This document shows positions 7,429 through 16,317 of a stretch of DNA of 64,000 nucleotides, in pieces. This stretch comes from Humidesulfovibrio sp. (GTDB taxonomy: Bacteria > Desulfobacterota > Desulfovibrionia > Desulfovibrionales > Desulfovibrionaceae), in contig NZ_JAVHLD010000002.1 of NCBI RefSeq assembly GCF_031082295.1, forward strand, positions 110,042-174,041, written 5' to 3'. A program made the translations under genes and the position numbers. The notes under the pieces were generated by a model that saw only the letters and a program-made list of their open reading frames with translations, had not been told where the DNA came from and did no database searches. Positions within the stretch are counted from its first letter, which is position 1, and every line of letters begins with the position of its first letter.

Positions 7429-10182
7429 CTACTTCTTGCCCTTGGCGGCCGACTTGGCCGCAGGCTTTGCGGCGGGCTTGCCTGACGGCTTGGCCTCCGC
7501 CTTTGCGGGGGGCTTGGCCGAAGACTTCGCTGCGGGCTTCACGGCGCTTTTCTTGCTGGCTGCACGGCGTTCAGCATCCGCTTCGAAAAGCTCCTTTTTC
7601 TTTTTCTCAAAGGTCATGACGCTGCGAAGCGAAGCCAGCCCAAGCGAAAAGACCGTGACCAGAAAGATGAGCCCCTTCTGGAAAGCCCATTTCTGGGCCA
7701 GGATGCCATCCACGAGCCAGTTGTTGGCGACCTTTGCAGAATAGAAGAGCAGCACGGGAATGGTCAAGAGGGCCAGGGCAAGCCCCACCACTTCCATCCA
7801 GATGAAGTTCTTTCCCAGGAGCATGGCGAAGAGCGTGCTGTCGCGCACGATGCGCAACGAGACAAGGCGCTTGGACAGCCCCTGGAGGCGCTCCTCAAGC
7901 TCGGGCAGGTTCCTGCGAGCGGTGCGGAAGTTCCCGGCCATGCGCAAAGGCTGGGTCATGACCCAGTTGATGCGCTTGACGCAGTAGTTGAAGTCGCGGT
8001 TGAAATCGCGCAGGAGCTTGGGAAAGGGGAACCAGCCCGCTTCGTACTGCACGTCGCGCAACCGGTCGGCGTAAAGCATCACGCGGTCCTTGATGCGCTT
8101 GATCTCCTCATCGATCTGCTTCTGCATCTCCTGGAAGAATCCGTCCATGCCGCGCACGACCTCTCGGAAGGCCACGTAGTTCTCCGTGCCTGCCAGGTCG
8201 TTCATGCGGTTCAGGTGGTCAAGGCCTGGCTTGCGGAAGTCATGATCCTCATCGAACCACTGCGGCAGCTCCTTGAGTAGAACCTCAACGCGCTTGCCCA
8301 CCTCCTCCGCCTTGGCCTGAGCGTCCCGCCAGCCGTCGCGCAGGCCCGAGAGCACATGCACGCGCCCACGGTCGATTTCCGTGTCCAGCAGAATGCGGTT
8401 GAAGATCTGCGGATCACGCATGACGAGGTCGGCGAAAATTTCCAGGGACTGGCCGGTGAAGCCCATCTTCACCATGCACACGCCCTCGCGGTAGGCAGGC
8501 TCCAGCCAACGCGGCGAACCGGTGCGCACTTGTCGATACAAACCCAAGGCCTCCTTGTACTCCCCGCCGATCTCGTGCAGACGCGCCAGGAGGAACAAGG
8601 TATAGCCCTGCTGCACGTAGGAGGGACCAAGCCGCCCGGCCTCCTGCCAATAGAACTGCGCCATGTGGGGGTCGTCGGACTCCAGTGAGACGAAGCCCTC
8701 CAGGCAGGCGCCCTCGAAGCTGCGCCCCTGCTTGTTGCTCACCGCGCGCAACGATTCCTTGGCCTTGTCAAGATCGCCTGAGAGAAGCGTGTTGTAGGCA
8801 TCCTTGACGGACAAAGGTTCCTCGGGGTTGAGCTGTTCCGCCTCCACCGGCCACTCCCGGTTCTTGATGCGCGGCAACACGGGCAATAGACCCAGCTGGC
8901 AAGGGGTGACGGTGGAAAACATCGCGCGCAGCAAGACAGACTCGATGCTGTTGTTTCCCTTGATGAGAGCGGTGGTCTGCTGAACGAAGCGGGCGCTGTC
9001 CGTCGGCTCGTCCAACCCCTTGAAGGCCGTGGCCATGTCGTCCAGGTTGACGTTACTCATGTCGCGCCAGACATCCGCCCGGAACGGCGGCATCGTCCGG
9101 CTGGGACACTGGGTGGCGGCATGGTTCTTCAGGCCGCAATAAAAGCATTCCTTCCCGGTTCCGGCCAGCCAGCGGCGTGGCAAAGGCACCTCGATGGATG
9201 CGCCGGACTGGGACTCCTCGCCCCGGAAGCTCACGTAGCACCAGGAATCCAGGGTCTCCTGGTCGCCGCCGTAGCTGATCTCGTTGACCTTGAAGCCGTC
9301 AAGCAGGGTGAAGGCATCGCGGTAGCGCATGTGCAGGAAGTCCGGTGTCAGCCGGTTCCAGTCCAGGCTGAAGCGATTCGGCAGGTCCATGGAAAAAGGC
9401 ATGCCTTTCTGATCGGTGAGTGCGAAAACGCAGGGCCAATATGCGCGCTGAGTAGCCTTCAGCTCATTCAGCAGCGTCGATATCTCCACGCAGTACATCC
9501 GCAATTGGCGGTAGCTTTCAAGCGGAAAAATGACGAAGCCCAGGGCGTCGTCAGACAGGTAGCGTATGCCCAGACGCTGAAACATGGCCTGTACTTCGGC
9601 GAAAAATGCGCGCCAGCCCGCGATGGCTTCGCGCTCGCCGAGCCGCCCCAGCGGACGAATGACCGCGTACCAGTTCGCAGGCGATTCGTAGTCAAGCCCA
9701 TGGTCGACCTCAAGAGGCATCCACCCGCAGCTGGACAGCCCCTGCATGGTGATCATGCTGCCGAGCGAAAGTCCGTTCACATTCTTGACGGACTCGATGA
9801 ACTTGGGATGTACCAGTGTTTCAAGGTCTTCGGCCACGCCAGCCTGCTGGCGCGTCAAGTCACGCGGGACGGAAACGGAAAGATTCAGGTCATACCCGAC
9901 CATGGCGGTGATGGGCACCACCTGGCAGAACAGCGGAAGAGGATTCAGCTTGGACCAGATGTGCAGCTTGGCCAGGGCGCGGTAGATCTCCGGAGTGAAC
10001 GACACCCAGAAGCTCTGGCAGGGGTCTTCCACAAGCTGAACCAGGCCGTGGTCGCGCAGGGTGTGGCCGATGGCGTTGTTGAACGAGCCGGACCAGACCA
10101 TCCAAAGGCCGTACCCGGAACTGATGAGCCGCGCCTGGGAGACACTCGGCAGCCTTTCCAACAGCGTCGAAAGAGTATACAT
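7429..10182 (-). CDS. Large TPR membrane protein with CCHC zinc knuckle
   Basis: 917 residues, with no overall family that I recognise. Four regions are visible. (1) Residues 1-340 are globular and unassigned. (2) A retroviral-type zinc knuckle, C-x2-C-x4-H-x4-C, sits at Cys346, Cys349, His354 and Cys359 ([14 protein letters not shown]). (3) TPR-like helical repeats follow at about 460-620. (4) After a coiled-coil stretch come two membrane helices (about 795-816 and 834-853) and a C-terminal tail from about 859 rich in Lys, Ala and Pro (KPAAK-like repeats, as in histone H1-like proteins). The tail is probably cytoplasmic. Nucleic-acid binding by the knuckle or tail is an inference. It starts at ATG 10182 behind GGAGAAG, 36 bp from the divergent moaE-like gene. 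Confidence 0.82.
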   Translation of the reverse strand: MYTLSTLLERLPSVSQARLISSGYGLWMVWSGSFNNAIGHTLRDHGLVQLVEDPCQSFWVSFTPEIYRALAKLHIWSKLNPLPLFCQVVPITAMVGYDLNLSVSVPRDLTRQQAGVAEDLETLVHPKFIESVKNVNGLSLGSMITMQGLSSCGWMPLEVDHGLDYESPANWYAVIRPLGRLGEREAIAGWRAFFAEVQAMFQRLGIRYLSDDALGFVIFPLESYRQLRMYCVEISTLLNELKATQRAYWPCVFALTDQKGMPFSMDLPNRFSLDWNRLTPDFLHMRYRDAFTLLDGFKVNEISYGGDQETLDSWCYVSFRGEESQSGASIEVPLPRRWLAGTGKECFYCGLKNHAATQCPSRTMPPFRADVWRDMSNVNLDDMATAFKGLDEPTDSARFVQQTTALIKGNNSIESVLLRAMFSTVTPCQLGLLPVLPRIKNREWPVEAEQLNPEEPLSVKDAYNTLLSGDLDKAKESLRAVSNKQGRSFEGACLEGFVSLESDDPHMAQFYWQEAGRLGPSYVQQGYTLFLLARLHEIGGEYKEALGLYRQVRTGSPRWLEPAYREGVCMVKMGFTGQSLEIFADLVMRDPQIFNRILLDTEIDRGRVHVLSGLRDGWRDAQAKAEEVGKRVEVLLKELPQWFDEDHDFRKPGLDHLNRMNDLAGTENYVAFREVVRGMDGFFQEMQKQIDEEIKRIKDRVMLYADRLRDVQYEAGWFPFPKLLRDFNRDFNYCVKRINWVMTQPLRMAGNFRTARRNLPELEERLQGLSKRLVSLRIVRDSTLFAMLLGKNFIWMEVVGLALALLTIPVLLFYSAKVANNWLVDGILAQKWAFQKGLIFLVTVFSLGLASLRSVMTFEKKKKELFEADAERRAASKKSAVKPAAKSSAKPPAKAEAKPSGKPAAKPAAKSAAKGKK

Positions 10183-10218
10183 TTCTTCTCCAGGTGCAAA
10201 TTATACCGGAGGTCATCA

Positions 10219-10581
10219 ATGGACATAAGCCAGACCATCGCAGAACTCAAGAAAACACCAGGATTTTCCGAGAATGTGGGCATGATCCTCGTGCACAACG
10301 GCGTCATCCGCGGCTGGTCGCGCAAGGACCACAAGAACGTCAGCGCCGTCGAAATCACGCCTGACCACGGGAAAATTCAGGCACTCTGCGAAGAATTCCA
10401 GAAACGTCCTGGCATTTTCCGTGCCATCGCACACGCCGAGGGCGGAATCAAACAACCCGGCGACGACGTCCTGTTCATCATTGTGGCCGGGGACATCAGG
10501 GAGAACGTCAAATCCGCGCTCTCCGACCTGCTCGATCGCATCAAGAACGAGGCCGTCAGCAAGCGGGAAGTCTTTGCCTAG
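10219..10581 (+). CDS. MoaE-like protein (molybdopterin synthase large-subunit family)
   Basis: 120 residues, shorter than the ~150 of classical MoaE. The fold signature VGMILVHNGVIRGWSR and the PGDDVLFIIVAGDIRE strand match MoaE, which transfers sulfur from MoaD to precursor Z. The two C-terminal lysines (IKNEAVSKRE) appear kept. The family HRxG motif reads HAEG, so the active-site Arg seems lost, and a MoaD gene is not adjacent. It may be a divergent or repurposed MoaE. GGAGGT at 10208-10213 supports the ATG at 10219. Confidence 0.78.
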   Translation: MDISQTIAELKKTPGFSENVGMILVHNGVIRGWSRKDHKNVSAVEITPDHGKIQALCEEFQKRPGIFRAIAHAEGGIKQPGDDVLFIIVAGDIRENVKSALSDLLDRIKNEAVSKREVFA

Positions 10582-10651
10582 CAAGGCAGTGACTTCGGCA
10601 CCCCCGTCCAGTCAAGCGCCCCGCCCAGGGGCGCATCCATAAAGGTCGCGC

Positions 10652-11758
10652 ATGGTCGTCTTTCAGGTCGTCAACGTCCGCTGGTTCAACGCCACCGCCT
10701 GGTACGGTCTCTATTTGAGCCGCCTGCTGAAAGAGGCCGGGCACACGGTGGTGGTGCTGACCCAGGGCGGCACAGACACGCATGCCAAGGCCCTGGAATG
10801 GGGGCTTGACGCGCAAGCCGTGGACCTGAACAGCGCGAACCCGCTGCGTTTGGCCGCGGCGCTCGCCCATCTCGTCCGGCTCCTGCGCAAGCATCGCCCG
10901 CAGGTGGTCAACTGCCACAGGGGCGAAGGCTTCTTCCTTTGGGGACTGCTGAAGGCCGTGGGCTTTTCCTACAGTCTGGTGCGCACGCGCGGCGATCAAC
11001 GCCCGCCCAGGGCGGACTTCCTGAACCGCTGGCTGCACGCAAAAGTTGCCGACGCTGTCGTGGTCACCAACTCGCGCATGGCCCGCCACTTTCTGAAAGC
11101 CATGCGCACACCGGAAAAAAAGGTCTGGCTCATCCACGGCGGCGTGGACCTTGAGCGCTTTCAGCTTGATCCTGAAGGCCGCAACCGCGTTCGGGCGGAG
11201 TTCGGGTACACGGACAGGGAAACCGTCCTCACCCTGGTTGGCCGTTTCGACAAGGTCAAGGGACAGCGCGAAACGCTGCAGGCTGTCGCCAAGCTGATCC
11301 ACAAGCAGGGCTACCGCAAATTGAGGCTCATGCTGCTGGGCTTTGGCAGCGCCACCGGACAGGATGAGGTCGAGGGCTGGATACGCGAGTTCAAACTGGA
11401 ACGCTTCGTCACCATCACCGGCAAACGTGACGATGTTGCCGCCTGCCTCTCGGCCGCAGACCTCGGTATCGTGGCCTCGCTCTGGTCTGAGACCATAGCC
11501 CGCGCTGCCCTTGAGATCATGGCCGTCAAGCGTCCGCTCATTTCGAGCAACGTGGGCGTCATGCCCGACCTGCTCCCCCCCGAGGCCTTGTTCGATCCGG
11601 GCGATGTGGACGCGATGGTCCGACTCATCGCAAAAGCCATGGACGAACCGGACTACCGAAAGGAGCTCCTGCGAGCGCAGGACCTCACCCTCACACAGCT
11701 TTCCGGCCGCGATTTCCTGCAGCGCACCCTGACGCTCTACGAGGGATTCCTGGACTAG
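10652..11758 (+). CDS. GT4-family glycosyltransferase
   Basis: 368 residues with a GT-B fold. The N-terminal domain has the typical YLSRLLKEAGHTVVVLTQGG element; the C-terminal Rossmann domain has LTLVGRFDKVKGQRE and the E-x7-E nucleotide-sugar motif in SETIARAALE. Such enzymes are retaining glycosyltransferases acting on lipopolysaccharide or other glycoconjugates at the inner membrane; donor and acceptor cannot be read here. It follows the moaE-like gene by 70 nt and ends 36 nt before a convergent lytic transglycosylase. Confidence 0.9.
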   Translation: MVVFQVVNVRWFNATAWYGLYLSRLLKEAGHTVVVLTQGGTDTHAKALEWGLDAQAVDLNSANPLRLAAALAHLVRLLRKHRPQVVNCHRGEGFFLWGLLKAVGFSYSLVRTRGDQRPPRADFLNRWLHAKVADAVVVTNSRMARHFLKAMRTPEKKVWLIHGGVDLERFQLDPEGRNRVRAEFGYTDRETVLTLVGRFDKVKGQRETLQAVAKLIHKQGYRKLRLMLLGFGSATGQDEVEGWIREFKLERFVTITGKRDDVAACLSAADLGIVASLWSETIARAALEIMAVKRPLISSNVGVMPDLLPPEALFDPGDVDAMVRLIAKAMDEPDYRKELLRAQDLTLTQLSGRDFLQRTLTLYEGFLD

Positions 11759-11794
11759 AAGACACGCGCGTTCGGCGGATATGTTCGCGCCGGA

Positions 11795-12742
11795 CTAGAA
11801 GCCGCCGCTGGTGCTGCGCAGAAGATCCGCCACGGCCATGATGGTGCGCGTGTAGGTGTGCGAGTGGTTGTAGCGATAGAGAACGGCCAGCTGGCGCTCG
11901 CGCGTCAAATTCGCCTTCCAGCCATTGGCATTGAGGAAACGTGCGGTGCTCAACAACGCATCCGCCACGCTGAACAGGTCCACACGCCCGTCACCGTCCA
12001 GGTCCTCACCATAGCGCACCGCGTTCGTCGGCATGAATTGGCAGATACCGATGGCTCCGTAGACCGAGCCGGGGATGCTGGCGGGATCAAGCCCGGCAGA
12101 GTCGGCGTACACAAGCAGGGCCTTGAGCTCCTTGTACGCCCAGGCGGCCTTCTGGGCCGTCCGCCAGCGAAGCCACAAGGCCATCTTGGACGAAATGTCG
12201 CGGCGCTCGATCAGTGGGGCAACCAGGGAGAAATCACCCGCCAGGGCCATGCTGGCCAAGGTCGTCAAGGCGCCCCTGCTGCCAACGTTTCGTCCAAGCT
12301 TGGTTTCCACAAGCAGGAGTGCCACAAGGATCTCCTCGGGGACCCCATAGCGCTTGCGAACCTCTCGCAAGGGGCCGCTTTGGCTTTCCAGAAAACTACT
12401 GGCCTGCAAGATGAGAATCGGGTTCAAATAGCTCAGGTAAATTTCCGGCGCCTCGGCCTTTGGCTTGCCCTGGGAGAGCTTCACGTCGAGCAGGGCGTTC
12501 ATCTTGCGAGCCATCACCTGCGGATCGAAGCGCACCTCGGAACGGGCGAAGAGGGACTCCATACGCGCGCGCTCGAACCCGTCCGTCTCCAGTCGGCGCA
12601 CCAACGGGGACCACTCATTGGCAGCGCAGGCAAGCACAGGAGACAACAGCAACATAACGAAAAACGCGGCCCCGAGGGACCGCGCTCCAGTGGAATACTT
12701 CCGCCAGGGATTTCCCAGGGCAGCGAAGATGCCATGCGGCAT
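11795..12742 (-). CDS. Lytic murein transglycosylase, MltB family
   Basis: 315 residues from ATG 12742. It cleaves peptidoglycan glycan strands to 1,6-anhydromuropeptides in the periplasm. The catalytic Glu lies in LLLVETKLGRNVG, and GAIGICQFMPTNAVRYG plus the EF-hand-like EDLDGDGRVDLF are MltB signatures. The N-terminus is a signal sequence ending LLLSPVLAC, possibly a lipobox. The start is uncertain: the strong AGGAGGAGG at 12785-12793 would serve a TTG at 12778, inside the upstream small ORF, whereas ATG 12742 has only a weak site but lies 13 nt after the TAA of that ORF. The two genes are probably coupled. Confidence 0.87.
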   Translation of the reverse strand: MPHGIFAALGNPWRKYSTGARSLGAAFFVMLLLSPVLACAANEWSPLVRRLETDGFERARMESLFARSEVRFDPQVMARKMNALLDVKLSQGKPKAEAPEIYLSYLNPILILQASSFLESQSGPLREVRKRYGVPEEILVALLLVETKLGRNVGSRGALTTLASMALAGDFSLVAPLIERRDISSKMALWLRWRTAQKAAWAYKELKALLVYADSAGLDPASIPGSVYGAIGICQFMPTNAVRYGEDLDGDGRVDLFSVADALLSTARFLNANGWKANLTRERQLAVLYRYNHSHTYTRTIMAVADLLRSTSGGF

Positions 12743-12755
12743 GTCGCCGTGCTGC

Positions 12756-12977
12756 TTACAGGCGATCAAGCGGCACAAAGGCCACCTCCTCCTCAAAGGC
12801 TTCGTCCAACTGCTCAGAGAAATTTCTCACAGGATGTGTGGCGCCGCAAACCTTGCAGCGAAGCGACACCTCGCGTCAGGCCCGGTTGACGAACATTGCC
12901 CCACCGCAAGACGGACAACGCAAACCCTCAAGGGCCTGCGGTTCCGTCCGCCTGCGGTAGGATGACATAAAACCCAT
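12756..12977 (-). CDS. Putative dual-CXXC small selenoprotein with in-frame TGA
   Basis: Read through one TGA codon (12878-12876) this frame encodes 73 residues with CPSC (Cys21, Cys24) before and CKVC (Cys41, Cys44) after the TGA, which is residue 34 (NRA-U-REVSL). The part after the TGA is clearly protein-like (acidic QLDEAFEEEVAFVPL, ending at a TAA), so the TGA is not the natural end. A GGU-capped 8-bp stem follows the TGA at SECIS-like spacing. I recall a curated family called dual CXXC motif small (seleno)protein with this architecture, but cannot check it here. The alternative is a nonsense change of a GGA Gly codon. ATG 12977 has AAGGGG upstream. The gene sits between tolC-type and mltB-type genes on the same strand. 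The function is unknown; zinc or thiol-redox chemistry is plausible. Confidence 0.72.
12842..12860 (-). promoter_or_regulatory. Candidate bacterial SECIS hairpin
   Basis: On the minus strand CGCTGCAA, loop GGT, TTGCGGCG form 8 bp (one G-U pair). The loop begins 23 nt after the in-frame TGA at 12878-12876. Bacterial SECIS elements have a short apical loop beginning with G, often GGU, about 16-37 nt after the UGA, and are read by SelB. The core TGCAAGGTTTGC resembles the E. coli fdhF element. The same bases encode the second CXXC (TGC AAG GTT TGC), so some symmetry could be coincidental. Confidence 0.62.
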
Positions 12978-12987
12978 GCGCCGCCCC

Positions 12988-14400
12988 TTACTTCGCGGTG
13001 GAAAGATCTGGGTTCTTCTCGCCCATTGCAACGTAAAGGCCGGAGATGGCCGTCTGGTAGTCGGAGAGAGCCTGTGAGAGCTGAGCCTCGCTGCTGCTGA
13101 CCTTGGCCTGGGCGTCCAGCACGTCGGTGTTGGTGCCGACCTGAGCCTGATAGCGCGCCAGGGCCATGCGATAGGATTCGCGGGCGGCGTCAACGCTCTT
13201 CTTGGCCACGCCGATGCGGTCGGCGGCCTCACGCTGGGACAAGAGCCCCTGTTTGACCTCGTAGCCTGCGCTGAGGCGGGTGTTGTCCAAGGCCGCTCGA
13301 ACCTTGTTCACGGTCTCGTCGGCGCTTTTGTACTTGAAGAAGGTGCTGCCCCACTGGAAGAAGGTCCAAGAGGCGGTGGCGCCAACGGTCATGTATGATT
13401 TTCCGGTGTTGGAGAGGTTGGGACTACCGGAAAGACCTGGATGGTCACCCTTTTTGTAGAAGTCGACGTCTGCCCCAACCTGGGGATAAAAGTCGCTGGC
13501 CGTGATGCCCGCGTCCTTCTCGGCGATCTGCACGCTCTTGATGCCGACCAGGATGTCCGGACGGCTCGTGAACGCCCGCTTCAGGCACTCGTTCAGGTCC
13601 AGGTTGAACGGAGTGAAAGTAAGGTCGCCGACATACTCCACGGGAGCCTCAAGGGGCAGGTTGAGCAGGGAGTTGAGCTTGGCCCTAGTGGTGTCGAGAG
13701 AGTTCTTGGCCTTGAGCTGGGCCTGCTCCGCGGTGGCAAGGTCAACCTCGGCCTGGAGCACGTCGAGCTTGGGCTTCAGGCCCACGTCGAAGAACGCTTG
13801 CGTGACCTTGAGCTGCGACTTGAGACGCTCCACCGAATCCTCTGCGCTCTTCACGTCCATCTTGGCCTTAAGGTGGGCCAGGAAATTGGTCTGGATGGTG
13901 CTGATGAGGGAGAGCTCCGCCTGGGTCAGGTTGGCCTCGTTCTGTTCCTTGGTCAGCCTGGCTTTCTGGTGTGTCTTCAGCAGCTTGAAGCCGACAAACA
14001 CGGGCTGATGGATATTCAGTCGTCCCGTCCAGGTGGTCTGGTCACCGGAATCGACGCCTGCAGTCGTCTTGGGCTGCGAGCCATAGCGGGAGAAGCCGTA
14101 GGAAGCCGTGGCCGTGGGGAAGAAATCCGCCATGCTCGACTTCACCATGTAGTCGGAGCCCTGCAACTGGGCGCGCGCACCGACCATGGTCGGGTTGGCC
14201 GCCAGGCCGCGTTCCACGCTCTGCTTCAGGTCAAGGCTTGCAGGGACGGGCTGTTCAGCCGCCTGGGTCTGGGCGGCCATTGCGGCAGCCTGCGAAGCGA
14301 CCGGGGCAGCGGCCGGGGTTGAGTCCTGAGCGGAGGCCGGGCCGGCAAGGCACAGAGACAGGCCGAAGGTCAGGGCAAATTGAAGTGCTTTGGTACGCAT
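12988..14400 (-). CDS. TolC-family outer membrane efflux protein
   Basis: 470 residues. Two outer-membrane efflux protein repeats (about 50-250 and 270-460) of alternating long helices and strands, with conserved stretches such as GLAANPTMVGARAQ and AEQAQLKAKNSLDTTRAKLN, are those of the TolC trimer channel. A Sec signal peptide ends ASA-QDS near residue 25. ATG 14400 has AGAGGA upstream; the frame extends to 14664 without support. No periplasmic adaptor or pump gene is adjacent, so it may serve several systems. It lies 10 nt upstream of the small selenoprotein candidate on the same strand. Confidence 0.92.
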   Translation of the reverse strand: MRTKALQFALTFGLSLCLAGPASAQDSTPAAAPVASQAAAMAAQTQAAEQPVPASLDLKQSVERGLAANPTMVGARAQLQGSDYMVKSSMADFFPTATASYGFSRYGSQPKTTAGVDSGDQTTWTGRLNIHQPVFVGFKLLKTHQKARLTKEQNEANLTQAELSLISTIQTNFLAHLKAKMDVKSAEDSVERLKSQLKVTQAFFDVGLKPKLDVLQAEVDLATAEQAQLKAKNSLDTTRAKLNSLLNLPLEAPVEYVGDLTFTPFNLDLNECLKRAFTSRPDILVGIKSVQIAEKDAGITASDFYPQVGADVDFYKKGDHPGLSGSPNLSNTGKSYMTVGATASWTFFQWGSTFFKYKSADETVNKVRAALDNTRLSAGYEVKQGLLSQREAADRIGVAKKSVDAARESYRMALARYQAQVGTNTDVLDAQAKVSSSEAQLSQALSDYQTAISGLYVAMGEKNPDLSTAK

Positions 14401-14519
14401 GGTCTTTTTTCCTCTTATCAGGATGATGAGTAACGGGCGAAGTGGGCCCGTTGTTGTTTCGGATGCTTTCAAACAAGTGTTTATACCCGATGGCCGCGAA
14501 AACCGCAAGTTGCAGAGGA

Positions 14520-15314
14520 TTACACGCTCGCGCACTCCGAGGGGTCGCCCTGGAGTTTTTCGATAGTGTGGGACAAGGCGGGCAGCACCGCGCCCAGGCA
14601 CTCGCGCACAGCCTTGGGGCTGCCCGGCAGGTTCACGATGACCGAGCCGCCAAGGGTGCCGCACACAGCGCGAGAGACTGCTCCGTGCGGCGTCTTGGCC
14701 AGGCTGGTCATGGTCATGGCCCGCTCAAAGCCCGGCAACCGCTTCTCTATGACGGCCAAAGTGGCCTCAGGGGTTACATCCCGAGGAGCCACGCCAGTGC
14801 CGCCCGTGGTGCAAATGAGGTCAAAGGCGTCCTGCAAAGCCAACTGCATCAGCAGTGCGCGGATACCGCGCTCGTCGTCCGGCAGCACGAACCCGCGCGC
14901 CAGGGAAAGCGGCATGGCCGTGCGCACCATCTCCTCGACCAGTGGGCCGGAGGCGTCGACTCGCTGTCCCGCCGCGCCCTTGTCGGACAGCGTAATCCAG
15001 GCAAGGGCAAAGCCGTTGCGCGAGGCCGACAGCAGGCGCTGATCGTCCAGGCCAACGGGCGCGGGCACAAGGGTCTCCAGAAGCCAGCACTGGGCGTCGG
15101 GCAATTGGGCCTGCCCCGGCCACCACATCCGCCCAAGCACCCGATGCTCCTCCTGCTCGCCCTGCAGCACATGGCCGGGCCGCAAGGCCAAGGGACCATC
15201 CGCAAAGGCGCAAGGCACGCCGGGATTGAGCGCCTGAGTCGAAGAATAGACCAGAAAACGCTGGCCAGGGGTCTGGCCCGTGTTTTTAGAGAACCGCAGG
15301 CAGATGTCGCTCAT
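14520..15314 (-). CDS. MogA/MoaB-family molybdopterin adenylyltransferase with N-terminal extension
   Basis: 264 residues. The C-terminal ~165 residues are the MoCF-binding domain that adenylylates molybdopterin before molybdate insertion: TLSDKGAAGQRVDASGP, CTTGGTGVAPRDVTPEA and NLPGSPKAV are hallmark motifs. The first ~100 residues (GQRFLVYSSTQALNPGVPC and onward) are not part of MogA; they could be a MOSC-like or pterin-handling domain, which I cannot assign. The stop is 15 nt from the DUF1614 gene upstream, so they form an operon. Confidence 0.85.
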   Translation of the reverse strand: MSDICLRFSKNTGQTPGQRFLVYSSTQALNPGVPCAFADGPLALRPGHVLQGEQEEHRVLGRMWWPGQAQLPDAQCWLLETLVPAPVGLDDQRLLSASRNGFALAWITLSDKGAAGQRVDASGPLVEEMVRTAMPLSLARGFVLPDDERGIRALLMQLALQDAFDLICTTGGTGVAPRDVTPEATLAVIEKRLPGFERAMTMTSLAKTPHGAVSRAVCGTLGGSVIVNLPGSPKAVRECLGAVLPALSHTIEKLQGDPSECASV

Positions 15315-15329
15315 AAGGGCACCGTTTTC

Positions 15330-16115
15330 CTAAGCCAGAAGTACGGCGATGATGCCAGCAAGAAAAATGCCATCAAAAGTCCCTGCCCCGCCGATGGACA
15401 AGAGCGGCGCGTCAAGCATGGCCCAGGTTCGGCGATTGGCGAGATGCAGAATATCAGCGCCGATGAGCGTGCCGAGCGTTCCCGCCATGTACGCCGCGCG
15501 CGGAGCCAGCGACTCGTGCCCTGGCAGGGTGGAAACATCAGGCGACAATAGGATCGCCGTCAGCGCGGCCACGGCGGGCGGCAGCAGCACCGGCACGGCG
15601 ATGCCGACACCTGGCGTCGGACGCGCTAGCAGGTAGCAGGCCAGGGCCGAAATAACCACACACAGTGCCAGCCAGCCGCCAAGCATCCCTGTGGCGTGGA
15701 TCTGCCAGAGAAACCAGGCCGAGAGCAGGCAGGGCACCACGCAGCCGCCCACGTTCACCGCCACCACCTGCTCCGAGAGCATCAATTCCTCATCCTGCGC
15801 TTGGCCGAAATTCGCCTGGCCAAAATTCATTTGACCAAAACCGACTTGCCCGGGCCGAACGCGCTGCATGCGGAACAGGCGGCTGGCCGGAGCTGCAAGT
15901 CCTCGCACAAGACGCGTGCCCTTGTGCAACGGAATGTTCACGCTGCTGCCGAAAATGGTGGCCAGGAACACGGCCATGCCTTGAAACCCGGTGAGCCCGA
16001 GCTTGCCGAAGGCCGTGGCCAGAATGCTCATGGGCAGGAAAACGAACAGCCCGAAGAGCACGATGATCACCACGAAGACCAAAAGCAGCGGCGGGCCAGA
16101 ACGAAAGACAAACAT
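15330..16115 (-). CDS. DUF1614 multi-pass membrane protein
   Basis: 261 residues with about seven hydrophobic helices. The family signature FGSSVNIPLHK follows helix two, and GTLGTLIGADILHL plus IGGAGTFDGIFLAGI form the conserved C-terminal part. Function of DUF1614 is unknown. A cytoplasmic or periplasmic loop at about 82-108 contains three FGQ repeats (GFGQMNFGQANFGQAQ), which looks like a recent low-complexity insertion. The ATG at 16115 has CAGGGAG upstream. The 202 bp to rmlA hold no ORF with a ribosome site. Confidence 0.8.
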   Translation of the reverse strand: MFVFRSGPPLLLVFVVIIVLFGLFVFLPMSILATAFGKLGLTGFQGMAVFLATIFGSSVNIPLHKGTRLVRGLAAPASRLFRMQRVRPGQVGFGQMNFGQANFGQAQDEELMLSEQVVAVNVGGCVVPCLLSAWFLWQIHATGMLGGWLALCVVISALACYLLARPTPGVGIAVPVLLPPAVAALTAILLSPDVSTLPGHESLAPRAAYMAGTLGTLIGADILHLANRRTWAMLDAPLLSIGGAGTFDGIFLAGIIAVLLA

Positions 16116-16317
16116 GAGAACTCCCTGCGCGGGCCGGAATCGCAACCGCACGGCTTAACCCATGCGGAATCACGAACAAAGGTGCCGACCAGGCGCGGTC
16201 TGTGCGGCCGGGACAGTTGCCAGGGCCGCAGGAATCAGGATATCGACCTGAAAGAATATCAACCCGGACAGGCGTTGTAAACCACGCCAGCCGTTTTAAA
16301 CACGAGGAAGTGAACAC

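Noticed and set aside
12876-13232. 118-residue frame ending at the TGA at 12876
   Set aside because: Its N-terminal part is tolC read out of phase; only the last 34 residues belong to a gene, and they continue past the TGA as the selenoprotein candidate.
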